64,000 nucleotides of DNA from Ustulina deusta (GCA_023159155.1 JAJNNX010000012.1:496001-560000), one strand, 5' to 3'. Numbered from the stretch's first letter, positions 12,664 through 25,607 are shown. Made by a program: numbers and translations. Notes: generated by a model from the letters alone, not told the origin.

Positions 12664-13826
12664 GCTGTGTTGGGAGTATTCTCTGATGAAGTCGCCAGAC
12701 CGTATTGGCTGCCATGAAGCAGTCCAAGTGGGCCTTGGAGGCAAAATATGTGCGCGACAACATACCGGGAGACCAACTCTCCAAGTCATACCCAAAATGA
12801 CCTGTTGCTGACCTACGCCTCGAAGATTCATTCGTAGCCGAAGGACGAGGTGTGTCAAAGCATGAGTCCCGTTGCTTACATCGAGGTATTTCGACCGAAA
12901 GTGTGCCGCCAGGACAGAAGAAGCCAGGGGGCTCAGGCTCAAGAGGCGCCCGTCGCGACACACGAAAGGGAGGCTGTTGCCAAGATTCCTGATTCACTCG
13001 GTGCTAGAAAAACCACACGAAGGCAAAGCATCGAATTCTGGCAGTCGTCAGTTTATGGAATAGTCCCAGCGAAGATGAGTACTCGCTCAACGATGCCCTG
13101 CTCTCGTATCCTGTTCTTGTCGGCGAAGAAACAAGGGAGGAGAAAGAAAGGAAGAGACAAGAAAACCGGACTGAAACTGACGTGTGAACTGGGAGAAGGC
13201 GCATGGATCTTGGCGGGATCTTAGGCAATGGCATAGGACGCAGGCGGACGAGGATGGTAACGACGACCCTGGAGTGGGACGTTAACTCTCCTTGCTCCTT
13301 CTCGGGTTGCTACTCGAACGCTTCATCCCAGCAACAAAAGGTTGGTCAGGTCCGCCTTTGTCGGCTTCCATTGGCTAGGTAGTCACTGAGGAGAACATCG
13401 AGGTCTCCAGCAAACCATTCATGTCCCTTGCTAAGTCGACCTATCTCAGCAATTCTGACAGCCACCAGCTTGAAACGCTGCACCTCCCTTCATCTACTCT
13501 CGCCTGTGCATGTGCATGGCCTATTATGAATCCCTAACTCCAAGGGGTTCGCCAAGAAAACCTGTTTCTTGGTCGATTCGTCCACACCAAAGCGGCGCAT
13601 CTACGATTCCCCTCCAGGTCCCAATTCGCAGATTCCTTGCACATAAAACCCGCTTCCGCACCGCCCGACGCCGAATTCATCGCTGCGCGATTATCGAGCA
13701 TCGGAGACTTGATGGACTATCTGCTAAATGATAGGAGAAGGAGGGCAAGGAGGGCAAGGAGGGCAAGGGCAAGGGGAAGGGAGCGAAGGCAGTCTCGCTC
13801 ACCTCGCTGCGTAGAATTGAAGACTT
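12664..13826. other. Intergenic region upstream of tRNA-Lys
   Basis: Several overlapping open frames on both strands without family resemblance. It includes the short G-rich tandem repeat at 13738-13778. Confidence 0.45.
13738..13778. repeat. Short tandem repeat of a GGAGGGCAA-like unit
   Basis: Three to four copies of a 9-bp purine-rich unit (gagggcaag) ending in an imperfect copy. It encodes Arg-Ala runs in one frame, which explains a spurious Arg-rich open frame here. Confidence 0.7.
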
Positions 13827-14207
13827 TCATCCCCGTTGCCGCAGGACTGAGCTGAGCCGAGCCATGGCCACAAACCGCATCATGTTGATAGTAGCTTCGT
13901 CATCCGAGACGGCATCGTCGTAACGCACGCGCTGGATCGTCGGCTCCGGAGGCAGCTGCATCCACGGCCCGCGCGCGAAGGCGTTGTGATACTGGCGGAA
14001 TTCGAGACCCGTCTCGCGCCGCGGCATGCGTTTTCCCTCGCCCAGTGGCTCCCGCCACCCCTGCGTATTCCTCGTCGTATCGCAGTTTGTTTTCTGGAGG
14101 CGCTTCACGGCCGACCCGCGCGGTAAGACTCCGTCTCTACCCTTTGTCTTCTCCCAAACTAGGACGTAGTCGTTGTTTGTTGAGGCGGCATTTCCCTCTC
14201 CATCCAT
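13827..14207 (-). CDS. Hypothetical protein or single exon of a larger gene
   Basis: An open frame of 126 codons on the minus strand, ATG at 14207 and stop at 13827. I do not recognise the family. Third codon positions are strongly G/C from about 13850 to 14090, unlike the flanking DNA, which suggests coding. The stretch EFRQYHNAFARGPWMQLPPE, followed by an acidic YDDAVSDDEA segment, looks like a folded hydrophilic protein. A good acceptor (CCTAG, ending at about 14158 on the minus strand) and a good GTAAGT donor near 14225 suggest that the N-terminal part of the open frame may be intron and that a further exon lies upstream, but I could not settle its frame. Treat the boundaries as provisional. 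Confidence 0.33.
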   Translation of the reverse strand: MDGEGNAASTNNDYVLVWEKTKGRDGVLPRGSAVKRLQKTNCDTTRNTQGWREPLGEGKRMPRRETGLEFRQYHNAFARGPWMQLPPEPTIQRVRYDDAVSDDEATINMMRFVAMARLSSVLRQRG

Positions 14208-17200
14208 CCCCCTTGACTACTTACCTCGTGGTCGTGCTTCAGACGAGCTTTGAGAATCCTGAGCCACACTATGAGAAACTGCAGCAACACGTCGACTAGT
14301 CGAGCATAGAACTGCTTGGAAGATAAATTCTCCCCATTATTCGAAGAACATTTGTTTTTCTTGTGGCTAATTTTAGTTTAAATATCGAATATACCTTTCA
14401 AGTATTTCAACGTCGGAAAACAAAGAATCCCTCGCTCTGCTAAATCATCTGAGGCACGGATGTCTATTAGAGACCTCCTTATACAGTTTACTATCAATTC
14501 ATTTCTTTTGAGTATATGTCCCGTCTTCTCTGCTGTGAATCATCCCACAGGTAAAGTTGTCACCGAGCAAGCCAGCCTCACACGCCCCCGCTTCCCAGAT
14601 ACGGAAATACATTATGCACCGCTAGTGCTTAACGCCCAATTACTGATCGTTGTTCCAATGGGCTCGGGAGATGCAAGCAATTAAGAGAAGGGTGGCCAGG
14701 AAGAACTCTCCCACAAGCTAGATTCAGGTAGTAAATATTTGCCGCGTGACATGTAATGGCCGGCTCATTTAAAGGGTACCTAGCTATTGAGCAATGGTTA
14801 TTCATACCTATCGACTGAAAACCAACGGGTAGGCACACCTAGAGTCGCACAATTTGTTCTTAAGCCTAGAGCCGGAGACTCCTTCTCGTATAGCCGTGGT
14901 AATCCTAAGACAGGCACAAGAGGGGGGCGAGGTTGGCTTCAGAACTCGAAATGCATCTAGTCCAACTACTTGTCCTATCACGACTCTACGCAACCACGGC
15001 AATCCATTCCATGAAGAGAGTCTTGCCAATAGACGAGCGCATAGCTTTAAGTGCTTGTGCTACCGTCTCGCGAATGAAGACTAGATTCACGCGATCTCGC
15101 ACCCAAACCTAACACCTTACCCACTGTGCTCATTGGAGCTAGGTGTTCGCGAAGAACTTCGACACTCGACTGATTCATGGTTGGCATCAGTCGAATGATG
15201 GTGGTTGTGGTCGACACTTGTGTGTATTACGATCTATCTGGTAGGCCACCTACCTGACGTTCACCACTGTCGTCTTCAGCATATACTAGACCACCTATCT
15301 GGAATTGACTCGATTTGAGGTGTGCCTAGCTGCAATGCACTTAGTAGTATCCACGCATCGATACGCTACGCGATATTGCCTACCCACACAGCACCCGCAG
15401 TTGCCAAGTTCCGTCGAAGAGAAATACTCTCACCACCACTTGCCCTTACTATGTACGCCATATATCCGCCCATGCCTCGCAAAGGTCTTTTAAGCGTCTT
15501 GTTCGCCCCAGAATGGAGCGGGTGGCGAATGAAAATTAATTCACAGTATATCCCGTTCAATGAAAAGACCACATAGAGGGCTCGTGGCTAAGTAAGTGAG
15601 GTAAGACGGGCGGTCCGGTCTCGAGCTTCGAATGGGTTCTCTTACGGCCTAAACTAGAAAGATTTCGCTGTCACGGATTCTCCGTATACTCGTCAGGCTT
15701 GTTAGATTTGCCCCCGATATAGAACAAGCGCGAGTTGTAAAAAAACAAAAAACCAAAAAAAAACCGTATTTGCATTGGCGATTCACGGTCACGGCAGTAA
15801 GTAATCGGAGCTCAGTAATTGCCTCATACAATGGTGTTCTTGCAAGTCCATTTTTACCCGGTCAGGAGATTTGACATTCACACCCGTCATGGCGATCTCG
15901 CATGGCACTGGGAAACCCGAAGGCCAGAAGCGTCGAGGGGAGCGTTTCATTTGGGTCGCTGAATATTTCAATTGTCGGATTGGTGACAACAGGGCGTGTG
16001 ACACTTGTCGCGAAACGCTGTTGCATTGGGCTGGACGTATCACCAGTCTGGGCCACCTCGCACAAGTCAACTATGCGACGAGTTCAAGCAAGTGCACGAT
16101 CCTGGGCTACCCCAAGAGAGGCAGTGCCAGGAACAGCAAGAATGGGGTTGGGCTCCAAAACTAGGCGGCATACTACACCTTGGACAAGGAGCGGTTGTCA
16201 CGAAAGCAGTCCATTGTTTACCTGCTATTCTTTCGCCTCACTTGCCTCGGTTCGATATGCTGTTTTGCTTGGGGCAATCGGCAGCGTAGGAGACTTACCT
16301 CCGAGTCGATTGAGGCTAGAATCCGAGACTCGAGAGATCTAGTTGGAGACGAGGGCTGCTGAGATCTAAGGGTATGGATATGGGACGGACGTTGGACAGG
16401 AAATGTGGGTATGGCAAAAATTCCACAGAGATGGGAAATGTGACGGATATTGGGAGGAATCGAGAAATCCCATGCTTAATTCTGCGTCATCTGGGGAACA
16501 TGAAGCGTCATAGCGTCGGATTGGCAGGGATTGTCCGTCAGCCACACTGTGGCAAATGCGGCGTGGAACGCATGGGTCCAATTCAGGTGATTAATTGGGC
16601 GAAGATGGTCCGGCGGGTCTCGTGGAAATTGTTAGCGGATGAAGTACCTATGGCTGCCTGGCGCCTTCTTTTCACGGCACCTCTCACGGATGTTTTGCTC
16701 CGCCGTCTGGCAATTGGCAATTGAAACCCACCCGAGTTCGATTGCCAGCCCCAAAACAGGAAAAAGGTCCTCAGCTTAAATAAGTGGCTCTTAGAACAGG
16801 TGCCAATGCGATCGAGGATTATGACGCGAATCGTTCATTTCCAACTTCATGGATCTCCACGTGTAAGCCAGGAGAACGCATCCGGATGAAGTTCCCGCTT
16901 TCACACCGGGGCATCCCCTCCCAACGGCGTCCCTCTTGTCTAGCGTTCCACTGCGCCTACAGGAGGCCAAGCTTTGCCGGTGCAAGCCGCTTGCTTTCTG
17001 ATACCTGACACTATAGGAGCTCACAATGTAGGTGGGTATCTAGATGATATGAGCTTCCGGCACAGGATACTCCTCTCGGGGCTTTCGAGAAACTCGGAGA
17101 AACGACAAACAACAAGTTCCGATCAGATGATCTGTAGCTTGATGGTGCTCAGAATCGGACTATGTTTTCCGCATCTTCAGTCATACATATTGCACCTAGG

Positions 17201-17260
17201 ATTCATCGTACAACTGTTTATAGTATCGATACCTAGCATCTGGGAAATACCTAGATAGAT
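14208..17260. other. Gene-poor region
   Basis: About 3 kb with no protein I can support. Open frames at 15862-16342 and 16374-16724 are the longest but show no motifs. Composition is mixed, without obvious tandem repeats. Degenerate transposon sequence is possible but not shown. Confidence 0.4.
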
Positions 17261-18915
17261 ATATCATTGGATGCTTGGTACGACGGACATCTCGGAAAAA
17301 GAAACGGTGGCGTTAATGCGGTGCGAGCCAGGCTTATGCTGATTCTAAGTAGTTACTGAATGAGTACTTCTTTCTGTTCAATCACCACATAGTAAGTATG
17401 AACCGGAGCTCTGACCAGAGATCGTCATTGGGGCCTTAATTGGCCTATGCAGTCATCTGAGGATCGTACATAGGCAACCCACCAGATATTACTAGGCTGT
17501 CAATGAATGGTAATCATACCCAACATCGTATGAGTTTAGATCTATCTAGATAGTGCCTACATGAAAGGTGTTTCGGAAACAAGCTAATTGTAAGCAACTT
17601 GGAAAGGATCTTACCAACCAAAATGAAAAACCAAAAAGTATAAAATAAAATCGACGAAGCGAACATTGCCAATTTGATGGAAAACTGTTATGGGTTGCGG
17701 TATTTGGGAAACTGTTGAAGAAGAGAGGTATATTGACGCCGATAGGTATTGAGTAGTTGATAGAGATGTAATACAGTAACCATATTTGCATCGTGAACAA
17801 AGCATTGTCTACTACTTAATTGCCTATTTACTCCTAGCCTATCTAGTTTGTTCATTATATGATATTTATCCAAAACTCCATGGCTAGGTACATACTATGT
17901 AGTTACTATGTAGTCCTAGCCTAACCTACTATACTACCTAAGGTACTACTGCAAGATTATAACGTTGCACACAGATAAAACCAGTCTGATTTTTGCATAC
18001 TACTAGTATCTACCTGCATGCGGATTGTATACTAATACTACCCATACATATATACCTACATGTTCCTAGGTAGGTAGGTACGTGTAGGCCACCTAGATTT
18101 CATCAAGTTCCAATGTTCCAATGTTGTGTGTGGTGCAGAGAATACTACTAGTAAGATTATTACATTTTATGTACCATGGATGTAGGTGCCGAGGTAGTAG
18201 GTACCCAGGTACCTACCTTTGCCGCATGCAGCCAGTTTGTTGTGCTAAACCGCTTTAGGATTAGGGCGGTACGCGACACACTATCGGCTGTGATGTGCTG
18301 CCTTATTAATCCCTGCTGTCTTAGCACCACCCGAAGCTTGTGCATGCTCTTTGTTGGAGTCCAACCTTGGCTATCTTGCTTCTTCACGACGATCGATTGC
18401 CGTGGCCAGAACATGGCCATCTACAAGTACCTAGAACTATCTAGCGCACGGCCATGCCAGAGATGCTCGGATCCCTGTCATGTGTTCGTAGCATTGTTCG
18501 TCGCATTGCCAGGCCTCTGCCGGAACAAGCTCCGACAGGTACGAAATACTTCCTCCCTGGGTACTTGTTACGATTACCGCGGGCATACGCAATTCTGAGC
18601 TGTTGCTCCGTAGTGTAACAGCAGTGATATTCCACTGCATCATGTCCTGCCCGCTGCCTATGCAGCCATGCTGGTCTCCATTCTTCTTCGTCTCTTTCCC
18701 ATTCCATATCCGTGTGCCTCGTACAGTAGCCTAGTCAGGGAGCTAAGATATAGCTACCTACCTAGGTAGGTCTGTATATATGGGCAGGTACGTCAGCTAC
18801 GTGATGCCGTTTGTTGACATGTCTCCTCCTTTTGTCTCCCACATCCTTTGTAAACCAGCCCAACCTATCCAATCCGTCCATACAGCACAATCCAGTACCT
18901 ACAGCACAAAACAAT
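17261..18915. other. AT-rich gene-poor region with TAGGTACC-type palindromes
   Basis: AT-rich to about 18000, then clusters of overlapping TAGGTA/TACCTA words at 18060-18095, 18180-18220 and 18750-18790. No coding signal is supported. The right part may belong to the distal promoter of the gene at 19599. Confidence 0.45.
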
Positions 18916-19008
18916 ACAGCACAGCACAGCACAGCACAGCACAGCACAGCACAGCACAGCACAGCACAGCACAGCACAGCACAGCACAGCACAGCACAGC
19001 ACAGCACA
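18916..19008. repeat. Pentanucleotide microsatellite (ACAGC)n
   Basis: An uninterrupted run of about 18 copies of the 5-bp unit ACAGC over 93 nt, flanked by imperfect copies. Because the unit is 5 nt and lacks stops, it opens all frames and creates false open frames on both strands. It sits about 600 nt upstream of the ATG at 19599, possibly in its promoter or 5' leader. Confidence 0.97.
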
Positions 19009-19598
19009 ACACAACAGCACCTTGAGCACCAATACTCTGAACTGAACAGACGTCTTCTTGCGTGTCCTGCCCGCCTTCTTATCCATCCCTTGAGTAGAGC
19101 AGAGCATTGATCAGCTTCACTCGTCCGGTATATGCAGCTCTCGCTCCCTCGCTCCCTCTCTCCCACTTGGCGCATCCTGTCAAACTCTGGCCTCGACTCG
19201 GCAGCAAGCGCCTAGGTTCGCGTCTCCCGGGGACACCAACCAATGCTGAACTGTGTTTTTCATTGACTCCAGCAGCTCAATCAGCAACTCTCCACGTCCC
19301 TTCTATTGCCTTCACGGCTGCACATGCCGGCGAGCTTGGGCGCCACCCCCCGACACCTTGGCATTTATAGTCCTGTTCCCTTGCCATTGAGAATATCCAT
19401 ACTTTCCAGCGGCATTGACGGTATACGGAAAACTTCCATGGTCTATTCCGGTGGTTGATACCCCCGTCCGAAGCGCTCTACCAGGAGCCCATTCACTCCG
19501 TCCAGTATCTTGCCAGCATCGTCACTTGCTAGAGTGATCTAGTGCCCATCTCTTCGCCGCCTTATCTCCCTCCATTGTATCCCGCACAGGTGGTGTTC
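19009..19598. promoter_or_regulatory. Presumed promoter / 5' leader of the 19599 gene
   Basis: Pyrimidine-rich, CT-biased sequence directly before the ATG, typical of fungal 5' leaders. No specific factor site is claimed. Confidence 0.35.
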
Positions 19599-20768
19599 AT
19601 GCCCAAGCGATCTTACGACATTTTGGCCGACATGTCGACTGAGCTGAAACTTCCGCCTGCTAAAGCCCAGAAGGTGAGTTGGAAGCCATCCTTACGCATA
19701 TTTCCTGCGTTTTAACTTTTTATATAGACCGAAAGGTCACACGAGGAAAATCAGGAGAGGGCATATATAGCTGCATCACGACGAGCAGACCGTAGCCTCG
19801 AGGCTAGAGTCCAATCTGCCAAGATGGCATCCGATATTCACCGGAAGAGAACAGGCCGTGGTCTGAAAGTCAGCGAGGATATCGTCCTCAAGGAAGAGAT
19901 GTACGAGGAAATGGATGACGATATGCCACGTTCCTACAAGGCTTTGGCTGTTCACCTCCAAACCGATTCGCCCGAATTGAATCACCGGGTCAGCGCATAT
20001 ATCGCGAGCCAGACGGCGATGGCCACAATGGCGAAATATAATGAGATCAACAAGATGTTTAACGAGGCGTTTCCTCGGGCTGCCAGCTATTCACAGCAGA
20101 CGCAGGATTCAATCTACATGTCACCGCTGATGAGCAATCATCATTCTTCACCATCCCTCCCCCAGTCAGCAGCATCTTCGACTAGCAGGAATCACTCCGT
20201 GTCAACGCAGTCCCACCCTCCGACAGCAGGTGACTCGATGCCGAATGTGTCACCGGACCATACTCCCGCTGCTGTTTCCGCCCCGACACCTGATCTTAGT
20301 CCTACCACCACGTCTACTGATGCAACGGAACCAGCTAGTGTGCCATACCAGATACCACAGTCCGCCTTTCCGAATCCTCCACTTGATCCACAGCTGGCTC
20401 AGACGTCGACTTCTAGCTTCACATCGGAACTCCCCAATGAGGTCAAAATGATGGCGAATATCGACATGAGCGACCCAATGGCCATTCACTTCCTTGGCGA
20501 TGGTACGTCACCAGCATTCAGCATTCCTGATGAATATGGTGGAGGCGTACCATCTCTGCATCCGTTCAATCCCAATGAGTTAGACAGCCACGACCGCCTA
20601 AAGTCCTCAAACGGTTATTATGAAGCATTCCTCCCACCTCTTGACGCTCCAACGGATTTTAATGAGGGCCTATCACCTAACAGCTTCACCCAGTTCTGTA
20701 CTTCTGGCTGCAGTGGCCCTGGAATCGAAGGCTGGGAGTCATTCGTCGATTTTGACACTGAGCAATAA
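19599..20768 (+). CDS. Conserved ascomycete protein with bZIP-like basic segment, function unknown
   Basis: Two exons, 19599-19673 and 19728-20768, with a 54-nt intron ending TATATAG; 371 residues. Exon 1 codes for MPKRSYDILADMSTELKLPP and the join is in phase. The conserved part is residues about 28-120: ERAYIAASRRADRSLEARVQ, then SAKMASDIHRKRTGR, then EEMYEEMDDDMPRSYKALAVHLQT. I recall this pattern from uncharacterised ascomycete proteins. The basic run looks like a bZIP basic region but no leucine zipper follows, so DNA binding is only a guess. The rest is a Ser/Thr/Pro-rich low-complexity region ending in an acidic C-terminus (WESFVDFDTEQ), which resembles a transcription activation region. 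A nuclear regulatory role is inference. The exon model is firm. Confidence 0.8.
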
Positions 20769-22936
20769 TACAATCGACCATCCTAACTGACACCGGAAGA
20801 GCTATACATCATCGTAACTTTCTGGTGTCAGACCTTTTTTGCACGTCATTAACGAGTATTTTATCTTATTGCAAGAGATACCATTTTATGATTTATCTTG
20901 TCGCCTCTTAGGGCTGTGACATCGGCTAGCGTTAGATGCTGAAAAGGCGTTGTGGGACATCAAAACCTACGCGTGGGCTATTTTATCAACATTAAATTTC
21001 AAGTCGCCAGTGACGTTGGGTATTTTGATCAATACGTACCCCGCACTGTCGCCCAACTTATTTACGATCTTCGCTTTCCAATTAGCTCTTACCCAAGCAC
21101 TTACTCGGCTGTCGGTCAATTTCTGTTATCAGACAACTTGGGATGGCGTCTCAGGAGGTGGGAATGCATATCTATTCACGGCAGGCTCATTTTAATGATG
21201 GTGGCAATCACTCCGCCCAGGAATGGCTTGTTGCAATCACAAAATTAGAAACGAGCAAAAGGGGGAGTCATGGAATAACGCACTCTGGGCCATCGAATAC
21301 AGAACGGGCATAGCATTGCAGAACCATCATTCCTCACCTCCTGAACATTCGCTCGGTTATCAGCTGTTGTGGGGTGGCTTAGGGATTTCCTTATACCGCA
21401 TTCTAACGAAAGAGAAGAATAACAGCAGAAAAAAAATACAAATAAAAACTAAAATGCAATGAGACAACATCTACCTCTAGGTGACATATTTAGATCCGCT
21501 ACTCATGGTACATCATCTGTGCCTCATTACGCCACTACTAGGTAGGCAATAAGGTATTGCCACCACTACATTAAGATTTGCACTAATATCGGCAGTACCC
21601 ATCAAGGTCAGTCTTATGCAGTAGTAGAAAGCGCATCAATAGCAGCAAGTGTTTCAGGCCAGTGCTCAATCCAATGCCTGTGTCAACTCCATAGAGTCGG
21701 TGTGAGATGAACAGCCTCCAATTCTGATTTTGGGGGAAAATGATAACAGAGGTCAATTCATTGTCATGGTCTGGGGGATTTCAGGCTTGAAAGCGTCCGA
21801 TGTGTATATGTTGAATTGAGATCTCAGAGATGTTATATTTAGCCGACGTTAGTATAGTGCATACAAATGTGGAAGAGTCGGTATGGAAGCCTCCAGGGCT
21901 GGAGGTTTTGAGATCTAAAAATGGAACCTCCTATACCATCCATGACCCACAGGGTTAGTACACCTTTACGTAACCTAAACAAGACCAACTCTGGAGTTTA
22001 TGGATCTCTAAATCCCTATGATCGATAGAAACAAAATCCAAGCGAGGAAACAGCAGAATAGAGAGAAACGAACGACAGAAAATACGGGAACGAGAAATAG
22101 ACGGGAGCAGAATAACATGTTGCTGTTTTGACCATTGATACTCACTGATATACAAGATGCAAAGCGGTCTCGCGTCGCCCAAAGTTTTAGTCCAACAGTT
22201 CTTAGATGATATCATATCAAATTGGACCAAAATTGGATTTTAGATATTGGCCTCCTGTATGTAAGTAATTGGTATTCGACACACTGATAAACAAAGAGGT
22301 GGTTTAGCATATATTACAGGAAAGATCTCGCGTGTATATATGATCCTTACCTAAATATCATCCCACCGTCCTCTACACCCTATAAACAGCAACTGTGCAG
22401 CCGTCCAAGCCTTCTAAGCCGTATAACAGAACCAGACGCCAAACCGTATGCCGCAGTGTAAACCCAAAGCAATAAATGAGATGATCTCAAAGCAAAATTG
22501 ATAATACATAAGAACAGGGAACATTTATGTACATAGTCGAAGACTAGTTTACGACCAGTTTACGCAGAGTATTGGATCTTCCTGCCACTGGGTGCACCTC
22601 TTTGACTAACTCTCGAAGTTAAGGTTTTCGCGAGTTGCAAGCTTTGCACTAACCTTGAAGTTAAGGTCCTGGCCACGTAGACTTTATCGAGCTTTTATTT
22701 TCGCCATTATAAACGCCACGTTTTCCGACGTGCCTCTTTGTTCGCTCTCATTTGCATATTACCTACCTATTAGAAAAGCAGTATTTCCACGCAAACTCAC
22801 ATACGAGACCTCAAGTGTGTCCTTTTCTCTCTTAAAAAAGAAAAACGGTAAGTAATAATTACTCACTAAGCCTATCAACTAATACTCGCTAAGTAGTCAT
22901 TGTTCAGACTTTGAGAAAGCAAACACCAAAGTTATC
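20769..22936. other. Gene-poor intergenic region
   Basis: About 2.2 kb, AT-rich towards the right. No open frame shows motifs. The last 100 nt are presumably the leader of the gene at 22937. Confidence 0.45.
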
Positions 22937-23398
22937 ATGACTTCTACCGCCGCCGATAAGCCGGAAATAGAGTGGTCCTTTTGGAGTGGCCAAGTAGTCA
23001 ACAACCAGCTGAACCCCATCCATCTCGCCCTCGGAATCCGTGGCTACCAGATCCAGTCGGAAGTTTTATATATTCCCAAACGATGGGGCATTTTCTCGCC
23101 CGGTCCGCCTCGCCTCCAGGTCTACGAAGGTCACGCTTTCGTTAGTGCCTGCGGCCTACTGGTTTTTATGGCTACCTGGATTGCATTGACCGATTTTATT
23201 ATTTTTATACCCGGCATGTTGAACGTTGCAACTGTTGTAATTTCTTTGTTTGGGGTTATTGTAGTGGCAGTTGTGTGTTATGCTTTACTGTGTTTCCCCC
23301 CTCAACGCAGACAAGGATATGTGTGGGATGACTGGAAAATGTCAGAAGGAGTGGATACGTGTACAAGTGAGCAGAATAAGTGGTTGTATTCAGTATGA
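22937..23398 (+). CDS. Small two-helix membrane protein, unrecognised
   Basis: A 153-codon intronless open frame starting at ATG 22937. I do not recognise the family. The N-terminal 65 residues are soluble and Trp/Pro-containing (WSFWSGQVVNNQLNPIHLAL), followed by two hydrophobic segments at about residues 67-91 and 95-120 separated by Pro-Gly. The C-terminal 30 residues are polar. There is no signal peptide, so both ends would face the same side of a membrane. Codon use is more G/C-rich in the first 60 codons than the AT-rich surroundings, which supports coding. It stands alone, more than 2 kb from other genes, and may be lineage-specific. Confidence 0.6.
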   Translation: MTSTAADKPEIEWSFWSGQVVNNQLNPIHLALGIRGYQIQSEVLYIPKRWGIFSPGPPRLQVYEGHAFVSACGLLVFMATWIALTDFIIFIPGMLNVATVVISLFGVIVVAVVCYALLCFPPQRRQGYVWDDWKMSEGVDTCTSEQNKWLYSV

Positions 23399-25607
23399 TT
23401 AAAGAAGAGAATCAAGGACCAGGGGTCCGGGGGAATCTAGTGATACATATAGTCGAGGGATAGAGTGTATCTATCTTCACATATTCCAACAGAAAACGAG
23501 ACAGGAATAATGGAATTAAGGTGCCAAACACCCCTTCAGTAATTACCTTGCCTTTTATAGAGTGGCATTCATCTCAGGGTAATGTAGGACTCTCCTGATT
23601 GATCACGACGTTCCCCCGAAATCAAGATACAAGATTGATGTCATGGAGTAGCCCTATATACCGTTATTGCCACTATGGCGATAACGGCGTCGTTTTTCCG
23701 TCACAATTGATTTATGCAATGAGTATGCGTTATAGCATCCTGACAATCACAACACCTGGTACTCTTCATGTTTCCTAATGAGACCACTTTAAGGCTTATT
23801 TACAACGAGTTCAATAACACCAGCTTAGAATTAGCGACGGCTTCGGCGGACATTGTCTTATTGCCAGTAGATTAGTGGTCAGGTCGGTGACAACCGACGA
23901 ACCCCTATTGTTGTATATGTATTATTTCTTTTTTCCCTTCATTTTTTCCTTCTCCTACTATAGCATAATTCTATTTATACTACAAAAGATTGTGGATAAC
24001 GCCAATGTCCACTGTATTTACAACTTTTAAATTCTATCCAGGTGAAAATAGTTGACTGTGGGTAATATCTTGTTTTTAACTAGCTGTAATATTCCACCTA
24101 TAGGGTTTGTTCTTAATTTTTAGTGTCCTAATAACTGAAAATAATAGTATGGTTAACAAGCCGACTGTCAGGAACCCCTTACTTTAGGTGGGTGAAAGAC
24201 ACTTGTTGTTGCGCGAAGGTCTCAAAACACCTTCACGAAAGCTATCTGGTGGCCAGCCGGCCCGCACCGCCACAATGAGTCAGTAGATGCCATCGTACCG
24301 AGTGTTCAATATTGCACATCATCGCAACAAATGAAGACCGCTAGGACAACACAATTCAGAACTGCATTCGCCCCTGAAGAGTAGGAAAAGAAGTTGACTT
24401 TCCCCAGTGCTCTCTCATCGAAAACCACGGTATATAATAACGGTCTTTGTCCGTGGTGTATAGACGTGGCCCATCGCTGTTCTATGGCACAAATATCGTT
24501 GAATGTACAGTAACCTAATTTACCACAACTGTCCAACGTCTATTCTCTCATAAGGTGCCATGGTCTGATTGCCAGAAAATCCCTGTAACTTTCTATTTCG
24601 CGGGCGAACTAGTTTAGAAACCAACAGGAAATTCTATCTAAATACTTGTCAAGGTCTTAGCCGATATTATTACACACACACATCACCAATACGACAGTTA
24701 CTAATTGAACCCTGAATTGAGCGACTCCCTTCTATCTGAGAAAATTACCTCTGCCAGGCCAGCGGATATTGACTCTTTATTTATACAGCAAGGATAGCCC
24801 GCTGTTCTGTTTCCGACCATTGTTGGACCAAACAGGCTCCGGAGCTCTGACTTACTACCCGGATCCTCCTGGCGGGGGATCCATGCGGCTGTCTCTGTGG
24901 TTTCCAGCCGTTTTATTCGCGCAGCTCATCACTCGCCGTTCAACTGCCTTTGGGGGAGAGGAGGAGAGCCGGGGAATCAGGATAATAATATGCAGTTGGA
25001 GCTCAAGATGAACTCCATATGTGCCGTATCCGTCCTGGTGGCTCTGGAGGTGGACCATGGCTTCCGCTCGGCCTCTATTATCGCCGCCTATATGATGGCA
25101 ACGGTCAAGATACATGGGCATCGGATTGCTGATAAGTGTTTTGCCCCGATAGGCCGGCATCCTCTTGCAGCTGACCGTAATAGCAATGCTCGATTTGTTA
25201 TGATAGATTAGCAGCCTTCTATGCATAAGCATCAAGCTACTGGTATGTGTACTGATAGGGTGCCGAAGCACTTGTCAAATTGAGCTGTGGTTATAATCCT
25301 GGCGGATTCTGCGAATCTCTGCCCATATTGTCATCGGTAATGGCGTCAAATTTTTTTTCGATTGTGTTGCACGCGAGACGGCAGAAGAATTTCCAGCCCG
25401 GCATTATGCTTCTAACTTGTCGCAGTGAGCAAATTAGAGGTTTGAACAATACCTAACTTGTTGTAACTTCATTCAAAGTTATGTCGTAAAACTTACAATA
25501 ATGCTTTGATGACCAATCGGACAACCCCCTCATTGTGAGAGGTAGTTGTAAACAAAAGAGGTTGTCCTAGAGACAGCGCTCACAACGCCATCCCCTCAAG
25601 ATCTGAG
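23399..25607. other. AT-rich gene-poor region
   Basis: About 2.2 kb, strongly AT-rich from 23400 to 24200. Minus-strand frames at 24306-24536 and 24855-25271 were examined and show no family features. Confidence 0.45.

Noticed and set aside
12517..12997. Minus-strand frames of 148 and 120 codons
   Set aside because: They run across the tRNA-Lys gene, so the apparent coding is incidental.
18762..19175. Open frames on both strands rich in Cys/Leu/Ala or Ser/Thr/Gln repeats
   Set aside because: They are translations of the stop-free ACAGC microsatellite in several frames, not proteins.
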